A stretch of 64,000 bases of DNA, taken from NCBI GenBank assembly GCA_902774395.1, contig CACYIK010000002.1, positions 149,299 through 213,298 of the forward strand. The letters are read 5' to 3'. This DNA is from an uncultured Bacteroidota bacterium. GTDB taxonomy: Bacteria > Bacteroidota > Bacteroidia > Bacteroidales > P3. The notes beneath the pieces are model-generated. The model was not told the DNA's origin, searched no databases, and worked only from the letters and a program-made list of their open reading frames with translations. The first letter of the stretch is position 1. Every line of letters begins with the position of its first letter. Of the stretch, positions 19,110 to 28,880 are shown one piece after another. The translations under genes and the position numbers were made by a program.

Positions 19110-19844
19110 TTAGAAAAAGAAGGTGAGACCGGCGGAGCCGGAGACGAAATCGTAATAGAAGTTCCTCGACGAGGAATGGCCATTGGCGACATCGCTCAAG
19201 AAAGAGACACCCATCTTGACGTTAAACTTCATGTGCTCGCCACCAACACGGAACATCAGCTGCGGCTCGAAGAGGAAGTTGGTGGTCGTGTAGTCGTAGT
19301 CCGTACCGGCAATGCGCTGGTCGCTGGCATCAATCTCATAATAGCTGTAGTTGGGCATATAGGCGCCACACTTCAGGCCCAGCGCCAAGTCGATATGAAG
19401 CGGCGTCAAGTCGTGCCATCCTATATTGCCTTGCACAAACGGCAGCATGAAAGTACCGCTGTACGAAAAGTTGTTCGAACTTGCCGACTCTGACGTCGCC
19501 TCCACATTGTCGTTCCACGCGCCACCGTAACCCAGGCCCACATAACCCTCAAGGACAGATTTTTCTCCCAACGGGAGATAGGCTCCGGGAGCGGCCTGCA
19601 GATAGTAATTGTTGCCGCCAAAGTTGGCATGGACCTGTCCTGCCAGCCAGCCGTTGAAGCCATGCGAGACGGTGGTATTCACCGTAAAGGTGCTGGGGAT
19701 GATCCAGTAAGACAGTGCCACAGAGGCATCGACTCGGGTGTCGCCCTCATGATTGATCAAGGGGATATCCACAGCCTGCGGATGATATATGCTGCAACCT
19801 GTAAGCGTGAGCAACAAACCGGCAAAGAGTACAATCTTTTTCAT
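19110..19844 (-). CDS. Outer-membrane barrel-like lipoprotein
   Basis: Signal peptide with lipobox LTLTGC (Cys17). The rest has alternating polar/hydrophobic strands, many aromatics (GLGYGGAWND, FNVKMGVSFL) and ends in GLTFFF, a terminal aromatic run as in outer-membrane barrels. Probably a surface or outer-membrane protein; the ligand is unknown. It ends 6 bases before the hydrolase gene, so they are likely one unit. Confidence 0.75.
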   Translation of the reverse strand: MKKIVLFAGLLLTLTGCSIYHPQAVDIPLINHEGDTRVDASVALSYWIIPSTFTVNTTVSHGFNGWLAGQVHANFGGNNYYLQAAPGAYLPLGEKSVLEGYVGLGYGGAWNDNVEATSESASSNNFSYSGTFMLPFVQGNIGWHDLTPLHIDLALGLKCGAYMPNYSYYEIDASDQRIAGTDYDYTTTNFLFEPQLMFRVGGEHMKFNVKMGVSFLSDVANGHSSSRNFYYDFVSGSAGLTFFF

Positions 19845-19902
19845 TTTCGTTTGAGATTTAATTTTTTACATCCTCACTAACGCTGTTTTAGAAAAAATAT
19901 TG

Positions 19903-20126
19903 CGAGGAGTGAGGATTTATGATTTATGATTTATGAATTATGAATTATGAGTGATGAATTATGAGTGATGAATTATGAGTGATGAGTGATGAATTATGAG
20001 TGCAACGACTGCGTAGCCACTCTAAAATCATAAATCATAATTCATAATTCAAAAAATGATGAATTATGAGTGCAACGACTGCGTAGCCACTCTAAAATCA
20101 TAAATCATAATTCATAATTCAAAAAA
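19903..20126. repeat. Inverted 7-bp-period array with a perfect 70-bp tandem duplication
   Basis: A run of GATTTAT, GAATTAT and GAGTGAT units (to about 20001) is followed by a core containing ACTGCGTAGC and an inverted arm of ATCATAA/TTCATAA units. The segment 19987-20056 is repeated without a mismatch at 20057-20126. The second copy ends 6 bases before the -7 box of the glucan synthase gene. The stretch 19845-20167 holds no gene. Confidence 0.9.
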
Positions 20127-20132
20127 AGTTTG

Positions 20133-20140
20133 TATCTTTG
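20133..20140 (+). promoter_or_regulatory. Promoter -7 box for the glucan synthase gene
   Basis: TATCTTTG, 27 bases before the ATG at 20168. The -33 region falls inside the duplicated array, so changes in the array could affect this promoter. Confidence 0.65.
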
Positions 20141-20167
20141 CACTTTGCATATTTATATATACATACT

Positions 20168-23100
20168 ATGGAAAAAACTTACAAGACATTCAAAAAGAGC
20201 GTAAAGGGAATTACCCATTATTATATGCTGCTGGTGGAAGAAACAAGGAGCCAGCGTCTTGTGGGCAGCACCAACGAGTGGGTGCTGGACAACTACTACA
20301 TGATTAGCGAGCAGGAGAAGGTGCTGAAGGAGGAGCTGAAGGGCGTGGAGAAGGGGAAGTGGAGAGTGGGGAGCAAGCGTGTGGAGGTGCTGTGGAAGTT
20401 GCTAGAGAGCTACCTGCGGAAGTGCCACCACCAGGTGGACAAGACGTTATTCTTCCGCTACCTGAGCCAGGCGCAGGTGAAGGGCAAAGACTACCTGAGT
20501 TACCCCGAGGTATGTGCGCTGCTGCCGCTGACGAAGGCCATCCTCATCAAGGAGCTGGCGGAACTCTGCCACAGGCTGGAGGCCGAGAAGTCGTACCACT
20601 ATATGCCGACAGACCACGGGCAGGCCGACCTGGAGCAGCTGGACAAGGCGGCGCAGCAGAACCTCCAGATGATGAACATCTTCAACTCGTTGAAGAAGAT
20701 GACGAGGTTGCCGCTCTCAGAACTCATCGACGCGGTGAGTTTCTCGGAGCGTATGCTGAAGAGCGAGAAGGCCGGGATGTACGACGAGATGCAGGACAAG
20801 ACGAAGGAGGACTACCGCGCGAAAGTCGTGCGCCTTTCGCGCAGACGTCGAGTCCACAAGACATCAAGACATCATGTCTCGAAGTCTCGAAGTCTCGAAG
20901 TCTCGAAGTCTACCGAATATGAGTTTGTGAAGGCGTTGGTGGCGAAGGCTGACGAGAAGGGGGAGCATGTGGGATGGCAGCTATTCCCGCCGAAGCGCTG
21001 GAACGCCCGCGCCCACGGCTACATCACCATCATCGCGCTGTCTTCGCTAGTCCTGGCGACAGGCTTCGCCCTGCTGGCGTCGAACGGCCTTCTGTCCACT
21101 TTCAGCGGATGGAAACCGGTAGCAATCTGCTGTGTGCTGGCGATACTTCTCGTGGTGCCGATGAGCCAAGTGGTGATAGACCTCTTCAACTGGCTGCTGG
21201 GCAAGCTGCACAAGCCCGTGGGAACATTCAAGCTTAAGTTCAAGGACGGCATGATCCCCGAAGAGTATGCCACCATGGTCATCATGCCCACCATCCTGAA
21301 GAACCGCGCAAAGGTAGAGGAGCTGATGGGGGTACTGGAGGTGTACTACCTGAGCAATATCAACCGAGGAGAAGGGAAAGTGGGAAGTGGAGAATGGAGA
21401 GAGGAGAGTGGAGAGAGAAGAGTAAGGAATGAGGAATGTGGAATGAGAAGGCAGAATTTGTACTATACTCTTGTGGGTGATGCTGCGGCTTATAAGGAGG
21501 CCGACGCGCCGTGGGACGACGAGGTAGTGCAGGCGGGGCTGGAGAAGGTGAAAGAGTTGAACGAGAAATACGGAGCCCATATCTTCAACTTCGTCTACCG
21601 CAAACGTGCCTGGAGCGAGGGCGAGCAGACCTGGCTGGGCCACGAGCGCAAGCGCGGCGCCATTCTGCACTTCAACGATCTGGTGCTAGGGCAGACATCC
21701 GAAGAGGAGAAGGAGAAACGGTTCAGGTGTGAGACCATTTCAGCATGGCTGAAAGGAGTGGAGAGTGGAGTACAGTTCATCATCACGCTGGACACGGATA
21801 CCGAACTGGTGCTCTATTCGGCGCAGAAGCTCATCGGTGCCATGGCGCACCCGCTGAACCGCGCACAGCTCTCGCCCGACGGCCGCCGCGTGGACCGCGG
21901 CTACGGCATCATGCAGCCCAGGGTGAACGTCGACGTGGAGGTAACCAACAAGAGCCGCTTCGCACAGCTGTTCGCGGGCCTAGGCGGACTGGACGTGTAT
22001 ACGACGGCAAGCTTCGAACTCTACCAGGACATCTTTAACGAAGGATCCTTCTGCGGCAAGGGCATCTACGACCTCCGGGTGTTCCAGCAGGTGCTGAAGG
22101 GTACCTTCCCGGAGAACCTCATCCTGAGCCACGACCTCATCGAGGGCTGCCATATCCGCTGCTGTCTCATCAACGACGTGGAGCTCTTCGACGACAACCC
22201 CTCCAATTATATCGACGACGCCAAGCGCCACCACCGCTGGACACGCGGCGACTGGCAGATCATCCCGTGGCTGAAGAAGACCGTGAGGAACGAGAAGGGC
22301 GAGAAGGTGCGGAACCAGGTGAACACCATCGGCAAATGGAAGATTTTCGACAACCTGCGCCGCTCGATGCTAAGCCTCAGCCTGCTGGTTTTGATACTGG
22401 TGGGGTATGTGCTCATGACGACGAAGACCCCGATGTTCATCCCGCCGTCGTGGTTTGTGCTGGTGGCACTTATCGCTGTGGCGAGCCCGATAGTGTTCTT
22501 TATCGTGGGACAGGTGACGAAGGTGCCGCGCTTCGGCAAGCGCTACCGCTACTATATGACGCTGATGCGCGGCTTCAAGGTGATCATCTATCGCTCGCTG
22601 GTGCAGTTCGCGCTGCTCCCCAAAGAGGCGTGGATGTATACCGACGCTGCCGTAAGGGCCTGCTACCGCATGTGGTTCTCGCACCGCAACCTGTTGGCCT
22701 GGATTACCAGCGACGAGGCCTCGAAGAGCACCAAGGGTACCTTGGGCGACTACCTGGGGAAATTCTGGTTCAACTATGTGGCATCGGCGGCGCTGTTCTG
22801 TCTAGCCATGCTGGGACATGTAGGCACCGGCGCCTGGGGTGCCGCGAGTTTCTGCATGGTGACCTGGTGCGGAGCACCCTTCCTGATGTACTGGCTCGGC
22901 AAGAAGTTCCCGCAAGACAAGAAGACCTTGAACGCCAAAGAGACCGACGAAGTGCGGAGGCTGGCTCAGAAGACATGGAGCTTCTTCGACAAACTGATTA
23001 CCGAAGAGAACAACTGGCTCATCCCCGACAACTACCAGCTGAACCGCGACAAGAAGACCGACTACAAGACCTCGCCGACGAATATCGGCTACTCGCTCAC

Positions 23101-26100
23101 CGCTGTGGTCAGCGCAGCGGAGCTGCAATTCATCACCGAGAAGGAAGCTGTCAGCCGCATCGCACAGATTATCCACACCGTCAACCGTCTGGAAAAATGG
23201 AACGGCCACCTCTACAATTGGTACGACATCAGCACGCTGAAGGCCCTGCCGAACTTCTTCATCTCCACCTGCGACTCGGGCAACTTCGTGGCCTGCCTGT
23301 ACGTGGTGAAGGGGTGGCTGGAAAGTAATGTTGAAGGAGGAATGAGGAATGAGGAATTGGCTTCCGCATCGAATGATTCCTCATTCAACATTCAACATTC
23401 CTCATTACTCTCAATGGTTCAGCGTCTGATTGACCAGACGGACTTCCGGAAGCTGTACAACCCCGAGTTGGATGTGTTCAGCATCGGATATGACACGACG
23501 AACTACACACTGCTGCCGTACCACTACAACAACTTCGCCAGCGAGGCACGTCTGACGAGTTTCCTGACCATCGCACAGGGCGACGCGCCCTACAAACACT
23601 GGTTCTGTCTCGACAAGACGCTGGTACACTATGAAGGCTACAAAGGTGTGGCCTCGTGGTACGGCACGCTGTTCGAATACTTCATGCCGCTCATCTTCCT
23701 GCCAACCTACAAGCACACCTTGATGGACGAGACCTACAGCTTCGCCATCCGTGCACAGAGGGCCTTCTTCCCGTCGCCGTGGGGTATCTCGGAGACGGCC
23801 TACAACGAGCTCGACGACGCCCAGAACTACAAATACCACGCTTTCGGCGTGCCCTACCTGAAGTTCCAGAACACCACGCCCGACCGCATCGTGGTGTCGC
23901 CCTACAGCTCGCTGATGACCATCGGCATCGACGACCGTGCGGTATACGAGAACATGAAGAAGTTCAAGGCACTGGACATGTACGACGACTTCGGATTCTA
24001 TGAGAGTTACGATGAAGAGGACCATGTGCCCGTGAAAGCACACTACGCCCACCACCAGGGCATGATTCTCGCCTCCCTGGCCAACTACCTCGCCGACCAC
24101 TGCCTGCAGCGCTACTTCATGCATGAACCCGCCATGCGCAGCATGGAGACCCTGCTGAAGGAGAAGGCGCAGGTGAAACCCTATATCGACCTCAAGGTGA
24201 CGCAGTACAAGCGCTACCGCTACTCGAAGGTACAGACGGAAAGCGACGCTCGCGACTTCGACACCATCGCCAACGTGCCGGAGTTGGGCGTCATCAGCAA
24301 CGGCCAGTACACGGTGTTGATGAACGACCGCGGCAGCGGCTTCTCGCGCTACCGCAACATCATGCTGGGCCGCTACCGCAAGATCTCGGCCGACCACTAC
24401 GGCACCTACGTCTATATCCGCAATCTGCGCAACGACAAGCTATGGTGCAACACCTATGCGCCGCTGGACGTGATGCCCGAAGGCTATCACGTGAGCTTCG
24501 CCAGCGACAAGATGAACTTCCTGCGCGTCGACGACGGCATCGAGACGAAAACCGAGGTGACGGTGCTGAAAGACCGCAGCGCGGAGATCCGCCGCCTGAC
24601 ATTCACGAACAACGGCAACGAAGATGTGGACCTCGAACTGACGACCTACGGCGAGGTGGTGCTGGCGCCGACAGAGGAGGATGTGAACCACCGCGTATTC
24701 AACGGCATGAAGATTACGTCGGAATACGACAAGGAACACGAGTCGCTGGTATTCAGCCGTCCGGGAAGCTTCGGCTCACGGAACTACATGATCCATAAAC
24801 TCTGGACGGAGGAAAAGACAGGTGTCGAATATGAGACGTCGAGGGTGAAGTTCATCGGCCGTGGCAACAGCCTGCGGCATGCCGACATCATCGACAACCG
24901 CCGCACGCTGACGGGTACCGTGGGCACCACCCTCGACCCCGTGATGAGCATGCGCCGCAGGGTGCATATCCCCGCAGGCAAGAGTGTGGAGGCCTATATC
25001 CTCACAGGCTTCTCCAAAGAGAAAGACCACCTGCTGCAGCTCACAGAGCAATACCAGAGCGGCGTGGATGTGGAGCACGCCTTCAAGACCGCATCGGTGT
25101 TCAACAACATGCGCACCAGCATGTCTCTCCTCAAGGGCAGCCAGATGCGACTCTACGGAAGCATCCTGAAATACCTGGCGCAGACTGCCACCCTCGGCAA
25201 CGACCGTCAGGCGATACTGGCGAAGAACACCCTCTCTCAGAGCAGCCTCTGGCGCTTCGGCATCAGCGGCGACCTGGCGATACTGCTGATGGAGATTGAC
25301 AGCATGAGTCACAGCGGCTTCGCCAAAGAGATGCTGCGGGCCTTCGAATACTACAAGGTCCACGGCATGCGACTCGACCTCGTGTTTATCAACGATGCCC
25401 CCGAACGCGAGCTCGAGGGACTGACACACTTCATCCGCAATATGGCCAACACCGAGCACCTCTGGGCCGAGCACAGCGAGGCTGGCAAGGTATATGTGCT
25501 CGACGGAAGAGAACTCTCAGAGGCCGAGCGCATCCTCCTGCGCACGGTGGCACGTCTCACCTTCAATACCGCCGACGGCATCACCATCGAAGAGCAGCTC
25601 CGGAGGCTCGAGATTGCCAACCAGCACTATCAGGACAAGGTGGAATATCCGCTACTGAAACCCAAGAAAGAGTTCCGCGTATGGAGCGACCTCGAGTTCT
25701 ACAATCAGTACGGCGGCTTCGACCGCAACGGACGCGACTATGTGGTGACCAACACCAACACCCCCATGCCGTGGATTAACGTGATGTCCAACGAGCATCA
25801 TTTCGGATGCATCGTCAGCAGCACCATGGCAGGCTTCACCTTCGCCCACAACGCGCAGCAGTTCAAGCTGACAGGCTGGAGCAACGACATCGTGCGCGAC
25901 AATGCCAGCGAGATGCTCCTGATCAACAAGAAGCAGTTCATCCCCGCCACCGCGCGCCACAGCCAGGGCTGGTCGGCCTTCGATGCCGAATACGACGACA
26001 TGAAGGTGGCGGTACGTGTCTTTGTGGCCTGCGAGAAACCCGAGAAATACTATCAAATCAAGATAGGCAACAAGACCGACGCACCAATGGAGGTGCAACT

Positions 26101-27916
26101 CGACATGGTCTACAAGCTGGTCCTCGGCATGAGCGAGGAGCAGACGGCCCGCTTCCTCTACTCCGAATGGGACGAAGCCTCCAACAGCCTCTGCGTGCGC
26201 AACGTCTACCATCCTATCTACCACGACCAGCAGGTGCGCCTGACGTCGACAGAGCCTATCACCGACGTCTCGCTCCACTACCCCAACCGCAAACGTCTCG
26301 GCCTAACCCTCTCGCTCCCCGCCAGCGGCAGCAAGGAGCTGGCATTCGTGATTAGTGTTGAAAATTCATCATTCATCACTCCTCATTCATCATTAAATGA
26401 TATCAACGCCGAGTACGACAAGGTCGTTGCCTACTGGGACGAGAAACTCTCGCACATCCAGGTGGAGACGCCCGACCCTGCCTTCAACCACATGCTCAAC
26501 CGCTGGTATCTCTACCAAGTCTACTCGTCACGTCTCTATGCCCGCGCCGGCTTCTACCAGGTCGGCGGCGCCACGGGCTTCCGCGACCAGCTGCAGGATG
26601 TCATGTCGCTGCTCTACAGCGACCCCGCTTACGCCCGCCGTCAGATCCTCGACCATGCGGCACACCAATTCGCCGAAGGCGACGTGCTGCACTGGTGGCA
26701 TGAGAGCCTGCACATGGGCGCCCGCACCACCTTCTCGGACGACTACCTGTGGCTCGTCTTCGTGACCTACCAGTATGTGAAGGTCACGGGCGACCGCTCC
26801 ATCCTCGAAGAGATGGTGCCCTTCTGCCAGGCCGACCAGCTAGCCCCCGGCGAGGCCGAACGCGGCATGAACTATGCCGCAGGACAAGAGAAAGCCTCCC
26901 TCTACGAGCACCTGCGCCGCGCCGTCAACCGTGCCATGAGCCGCAAAGGCATCCACGGCCTGCCTCTCATGGGCTGCGGCGACTGGAACGACGGCATGTC
27001 GACGGTCGGCGTAGAGAACAAAGGCGAGAGCGTATGGGTGGCCTTCTTCCTGGCCGACCTGCTGCCCAAGATGGAAAGCCTCACCCAGATGGTGCCCGAC
27101 GCAGATCTTTCCTACTGCGAAGAGCTCAGCACATTCCGCCAAAAGCTCGTCGACGCCATCCAGAGCCATGCGTGGGACGGTGCCTGGTTCCTGCGTGCCT
27201 ACTTCGACAACGGCGACCCCATGGGCTCACGCAACAACACCGAATGCCAGATTGACCTCATCTCCCAGGCCTGGTCTATCCTCACCGACGTGGCCACGCC
27301 GGAGCAGAAAGAGAGCGTCTTCCGCGAGACCGACAACCGCCTCGTCAACCGCGAACACGAGATCATACAGCTCCTCACACCGGCCTTCCATGCCTCCAAG
27401 CCCTCTCCGGGTTACATCATGAACTACCCTGTCGGTGTCCGCGAGAACGGAGGCCAGTACACGCACGGCGCCATGTGGTACATCATGGCTCAACTCAAGG
27501 AAGGACGCTACGACCTCGCCTACTACCTCTACTCTATCATCAACCCCATTCACCGCACCCAGACGCTGGCAGACGTGCTGAAATACAAGGTCGAGCCCTT
27601 CTGTATGGCCGCCGATATCTACAGCAACCCGCAGCATCCCGGCCGCGGCGGCTGGACCTGGTATACAGGCTCCGCCTCGTGGGCCTACAAGACAGGCGTC
27701 GAGAACATCCTCGGCTTCCGCCTCAACGGAGACCAGCTCACCCTCGACCCGAGGGTGCCCTCCGAATGGTCCACGTTCTCCATCAAATACAAGTACGGCA
27801 ACAGCCTGTACATCATCAAGTACGACCGCTCGACCACTCAGTCACCCAGCCACTCTGCCACTCAGTCACTCACCCTGGTTGACGATGGCCAGACCCACGA
27901 AATAAACATCAACTAA
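20168..27916 (+). CDS. Cyclic beta-1,2-glucan synthase-like protein (GT84-GH94, NdvB type)
   Basis: A giant inner-membrane enzyme (2582 residues) resembling NdvB/Cgs, which makes and cyclises beta-1,2-glucan. Visible: two membrane segments near residues 285-350; a GT84 domain with LDTDTE (Asp542, Asp544) and HHRWTRGDWQ; more membrane segments (near 740-790 and 860-920); a middle glucoamylase-like region; and a C-terminal GH94 phosphorylase-like domain with GCGDWNDG (Asp2272). The ATG at 20168 is used because an earlier in-frame start lies in the promoter. At least seven short-period arrays interrupt the coding sequence in frame. The FkbM gene follows 18 bases later. Confidence 0.9.
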   Translation: MEKTYKTFKKSVKGITHYYMLLVEETRSQRLVGSTNEWVLDNYYMISEQEKVLKEELKGVEKGKWRVGSKRVEVLWKLLESYLRKCHHQVDKTLFFRYLSQAQVKGKDYLSYPEVCALLPLTKAILIKELAELCHRLEAEKSYHYMPTDHGQADLEQLDKAAQQNLQMMNIFNSLKKMTRLPLSELIDAVSFSERMLKSEKAGMYDEMQDKTKEDYRAKVVRLSRRRRVHKTSRHHVSKSRSLEVSKSTEYEFVKALVAKADEKGEHVGWQLFPPKRWNARAHGYITIIALSSLVLATGFALLASNGLLSTFSGWKPVAICCVLAILLVVPMSQVVIDLFNWLLGKLHKPVGTFKLKFKDGMIPEEYATMVIMPTILKNRAKVEELMGVLEVYYLSNINRGEGKVGSGEWREESGERRVRNEECGMRRQNLYYTLVGDAAAYKEADAPWDDEVVQAGLEKVKELNEKYGAHIFNFVYRKRAWSEGEQTWLGHERKRGAILHFNDLVLGQTSEEEKEKRFRCETISAWLKGVESGVQFIITLDTDTELVLYSAQKLIGAMAHPLNRAQLSPDGRRVDRGYGIMQPRVNVDVEVTNKSRFAQLFAGLGGLDVYTTASFELYQDIFNEGSFCGKGIYDLRVFQQVLKGTFPENLILSHDLIEGCHIRCCLINDVELFDDNPSNYIDDAKRHHRWTRGDWQIIPWLKKTVRNEKGEKVRNQVNTIGKWKIFDNLRRSMLSLSLLVLILVGYVLMTTKTPMFIPPSWFVLVALIAVASPIVFFIVGQVTKVPRFGKRYRYYMTLMRGFKVIIYRSLVQFALLPKEAWMYTDAAVRACYRMWFSHRNLLAWITSDEASKSTKGTLGDYLGKFWFNYVASAALFCLAMLGHVGTGAWGAASFCMVTWCGAPFLMYWLGKKFPQDKKTLNAKETDEVRRLAQKTWSFFDKLITEENNWLIPDNYQLNRDKKTDYKTSPTNIGYSLTAVVSAAELQFITEKEAVSRIAQIIHTVNRLEKWNGHLYNWYDISTLKALPNFFISTCDSGNFVACLYVVKGWLESNVEGGMRNEELASASNDSSFNIQHSSLLSMVQRLIDQTDFRKLYNPELDVFSIGYDTTNYTLLPYHYNNFASEARLTSFLTIAQGDAPYKHWFCLDKTLVHYEGYKGVASWYGTLFEYFMPLIFLPTYKHTLMDETYSFAIRAQRAFFPSPWGISETAYNELDDAQNYKYHAFGVPYLKFQNTTPDRIVVSPYSSLMTIGIDDRAVYENMKKFKALDMYDDFGFYESYDEEDHVPVKAHYAHHQGMILASLANYLADHCLQRYFMHEPAMRSMETLLKEKAQVKPYIDLKVTQYKRYRYSKVQTESDARDFDTIANVPELGVISNGQYTVLMNDRGSGFSRYRNIMLGRYRKISADHYGTYVYIRNLRNDKLWCNTYAPLDVMPEGYHVSFASDKMNFLRVDDGIETKTEVTVLKDRSAEIRRLTFTNNGNEDVDLELTTYGEVVLAPTEEDVNHRVFNGMKITSEYDKEHESLVFSRPGSFGSRNYMIHKLWTEEKTGVEYETSRVKFIGRGNSLRHADIIDNRRTLTGTVGTTLDPVMSMRRRVHIPAGKSVEAYILTGFSKEKDHLLQLTEQYQSGVDVEHAFKTASVFNNMRTSMSLLKGSQMRLYGSILKYLAQTATLGNDRQAILAKNTLSQSSLWRFGISGDLAILLMEIDSMSHSGFAKEMLRAFEYYKVHGMRLDLVFINDAPERELEGLTHFIRNMANTEHLWAEHSEAGKVYVLDGRELSEAERILLRTVARLTFNTADGITIEEQLRRLEIANQHYQDKVEYPLLKPKKEFRVWSDLEFYNQYGGFDRNGRDYVVTNTNTPMPWINVMSNEHHFGCIVSSTMAGFTFAHNAQQFKLTGWSNDIVRDNASEMLLINKKQFIPATARHSQGWSAFDAEYDDMKVAVRVFVACEKPEKYYQIKIGNKTDAPMEVQLDMVYKLVLGMSEEQTARFLYSEWDEASNSLCVRNVYHPIYHDQQVRLTSTEPITDVSLHYPNRKRLGLTLSLPASGSKELAFVISVENSSFITPHSSLNDINAEYDKVVAYWDEKLSHIQVETPDPAFNHMLNRWYLYQVYSSRLYARAGFYQVGGATGFRDQLQDVMSLLYSDPAYARRQILDHAAHQFAEGDVLHWWHESLHMGARTTFSDDYLWLVFVTYQYVKVTGDRSILEEMVPFCQADQLAPGEAERGMNYAAGQEKASLYEHLRRAVNRAMSRKGIHGLPLMGCGDWNDGMSTVGVENKGESVWVAFFLADLLPKMESLTQMVPDADLSYCEELSTFRQKLVDAIQSHAWDGAWFLRAYFDNGDPMGSRNNTECQIDLISQAWSILTDVATPEQKESVFRETDNRLVNREHEIIQLLTPAFHASKPSPGYIMNYPVGVRENGGQYTHGAMWYIMAQLKEGRYDLAYYLYSIINPIHRTQTLADVLKYKVEPFCMAADIYSNPQHPGRGGWTWYTGSASWAYKTGVENILGFRLNGDQLTLDPRVPSEWSTFSIKYKYGNSLYIIKYDRSTTQSPSHSATQSLTLVDDGQTHEININ
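20345..20376. repeat. 7-bp-period array 1 in the glucan synthase gene
   Basis: GTGGAGA, GGGGAAG, TGGAGAG and TGGGGAG words, in frame, encoding VEKGKWRVGSK. Confidence 0.65.
20857..20913. repeat. 8-bp-period array 2 in the glucan synthase gene
   Basis: Two AAGACATC units followed by inverted-type ATGTCTCG and AAGTCTCG units (four in all). Encodes a His/Ser/Lys-rich spacer before the first membrane segments. Confidence 0.85.
21367..21452. repeat. 7-bp-period array 3 in the glucan synthase gene
   Basis: About 12 purine-rich units (AGTGGAG, AATGGAG, AGAGGAG, AATGAGG) in frame, encoding a charged Glu/Arg/Gly-rich insert ahead of the GT84 core. Confidence 0.85.
21755..21772. repeat. Short array 4 in the glucan synthase gene
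   Basis: GGAGTGGAGAGTGGAGT, a small run of the same purine-rich words, encoding GVESGV just before LDTDTE. Confidence 0.5.
23327..23415. repeat. Inverted 7-bp-period array 5 in the glucan synthase gene
   Basis: Left arm of GGAATGA units (23327-23358), core GGCTTCCGCATCGAATG (23359-23375), right arm of ATTCCTC and ATTCAAC units. The arms can pair as a long hairpin. Encodes VEGGMRNEE...SSFNIQHSSLLS. Confidence 0.85.
26357..26396. repeat. 7-bp-period array 6 in the glucan synthase gene
   Basis: ATTCATC, ATTCATC, ACTCCTC and ATTCATC units encoding NSSFITPHSSL. Confidence 0.8.
27832..27876. repeat. 8-bp-period array 7 at the C-terminus of the glucan synthase
   Basis: ACTCAGTC, ACCCAGCC, ACTCTGCC, ACTCAGTC and ACTCACCC units encoding TTQSPSHSATQSLTL near the end of the protein. 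Confidence 0.8.
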
Positions 27917-27934
27917 AACCACCACTCATCACCC

Positions 27935-28669
27935 ATGATTAAAGACCTTATCCGCAAAACCCTCATCACCCTGCATCTCGACCTCACGCAGAACCTGCGC
28001 TACGACAGGCTGACCGACAAAATTATGGTGTCGCACCTGCGGCCCCAGTCCAACTGCGTCGATGTGGGATGCCACAAAGGCGAGATACTTGAGCGGATGC
28101 TGCACTGCAGCCCCCAAGGACATCACTACGCCTTCGAGCCGCTGCCCGACATGTATCGGTCGCTGCAGGAACGCTTCGGCGACAAAGCCAGCATCTTCCC
28201 CTACGCCCTCGCCGACACCTCGGGCGACAAGATCACTTTCAACCTCGTGGCCAACGCCCCAGCCTACAGTGGCCTGCGGCAGCGCTCCTACGACGACCTG
28301 CCCGAAGCCCGCGTGGAGCAGATTGAGGTCGATGTGCGGCGTCTCGACGACGTGGTGCCCGAAGGCACGCATATCGACTTCATCAAGATAGACGTCGAAG
28401 GAGGCGACTACAACGTCCTCCGCGGTGCCAGCCGCATCATTGGCGAGAGCAAGCCGCTCATCATCTTCGAGTTCGGCCTCGGCGGCGCCGACCACTACGG
28501 CGTCACCCCCGTCGACCTCTTCGCCCTCATGGCCGGACAGTACGGCTACAACCTCTACACCCTCGACAGCTACCTCAAACGCCGCCCTCCCCTCACCGAA
28601 GAGACCCTGACCCACCTCTACACCACCGCCAAAGAATACTACTTCGTCGCCGCCCCAGCACAAAGATAA
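27935..28669 (+). CDS. FkbM-family methyltransferase
   Basis: A 244-residue SAM-dependent methyltransferase: motif I CVDVGCHKGE near residue 41, YAFEPLPDMY, and the FkbM signature DFIKIDVEGGDYNVLRGA near 150. Such enzymes methylate hydroxyl groups of sugars or polyketides. Placed 18 bases behind the glucan synthase, it may modify that glucan, but this is inference from position only. No membrane or signal segment. Confidence 0.9.
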   Translation: MIKDLIRKTLITLHLDLTQNLRYDRLTDKIMVSHLRPQSNCVDVGCHKGEILERMLHCSPQGHHYAFEPLPDMYRSLQERFGDKASIFPYALADTSGDKITFNLVANAPAYSGLRQRSYDDLPEARVEQIEVDVRRLDDVVPEGTHIDFIKIDVEGGDYNVLRGASRIIGESKPLIIFEFGLGGADHYGVTPVDLFALMAGQYGYNLYTLDSYLKRRPPLTEETLTHLYTTAKEYYFVAAPAQR

Positions 28670-28675
28670 TTGGAA

Positions 28676-28840
28676 ACAAATACGAAACCACTGGTTTCAC
28701 AATTACAATCAAATATGTATGCACTGCGAGACATTGCCAAACCCATCGGTGTATCTGACTACGAACTTGGTCAGGCACTCCCTAGCGACCTCCCATCCTC
28801 ACTTCCCTCCATCGAAGAAATCGAAGCAGAATTGGAATAG
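28676..28840 (+). pseudogene. 3' remnant of a DUF1016/YhcG-type nuclease gene
   Basis: The plus frame ending with TAG at 28838-28840 encodes YALRDIAKPIGVSDYELGQ then LPSSLPSIEEIEAELE. This looks like the extreme C-terminus of DUF1016 (PDDEXK, YhcG-like) proteins, which usually exceed 300 residues. Only about 50 codons remain and there is no start of its own. The assignment rests on recalled family tails. It marks the left edge of the AT-rich accessory block. Confidence 0.5.
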
Positions 28841-28866
28841 TATTTTGTGGAATAGAAAATATTGCG

Positions 28867-28874
28867 TATCTTTG
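28867..28874 (+). promoter_or_regulatory. Promoter -7 box in a stretch without a gene
   Basis: TATCTTTG matches the Bacteroidota -7 box. The next convincing gene starts at 29193; no credible coding frame fills the stretch between. Confidence 0.55.
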
Positions 28875-28880
28875 CAGCGT

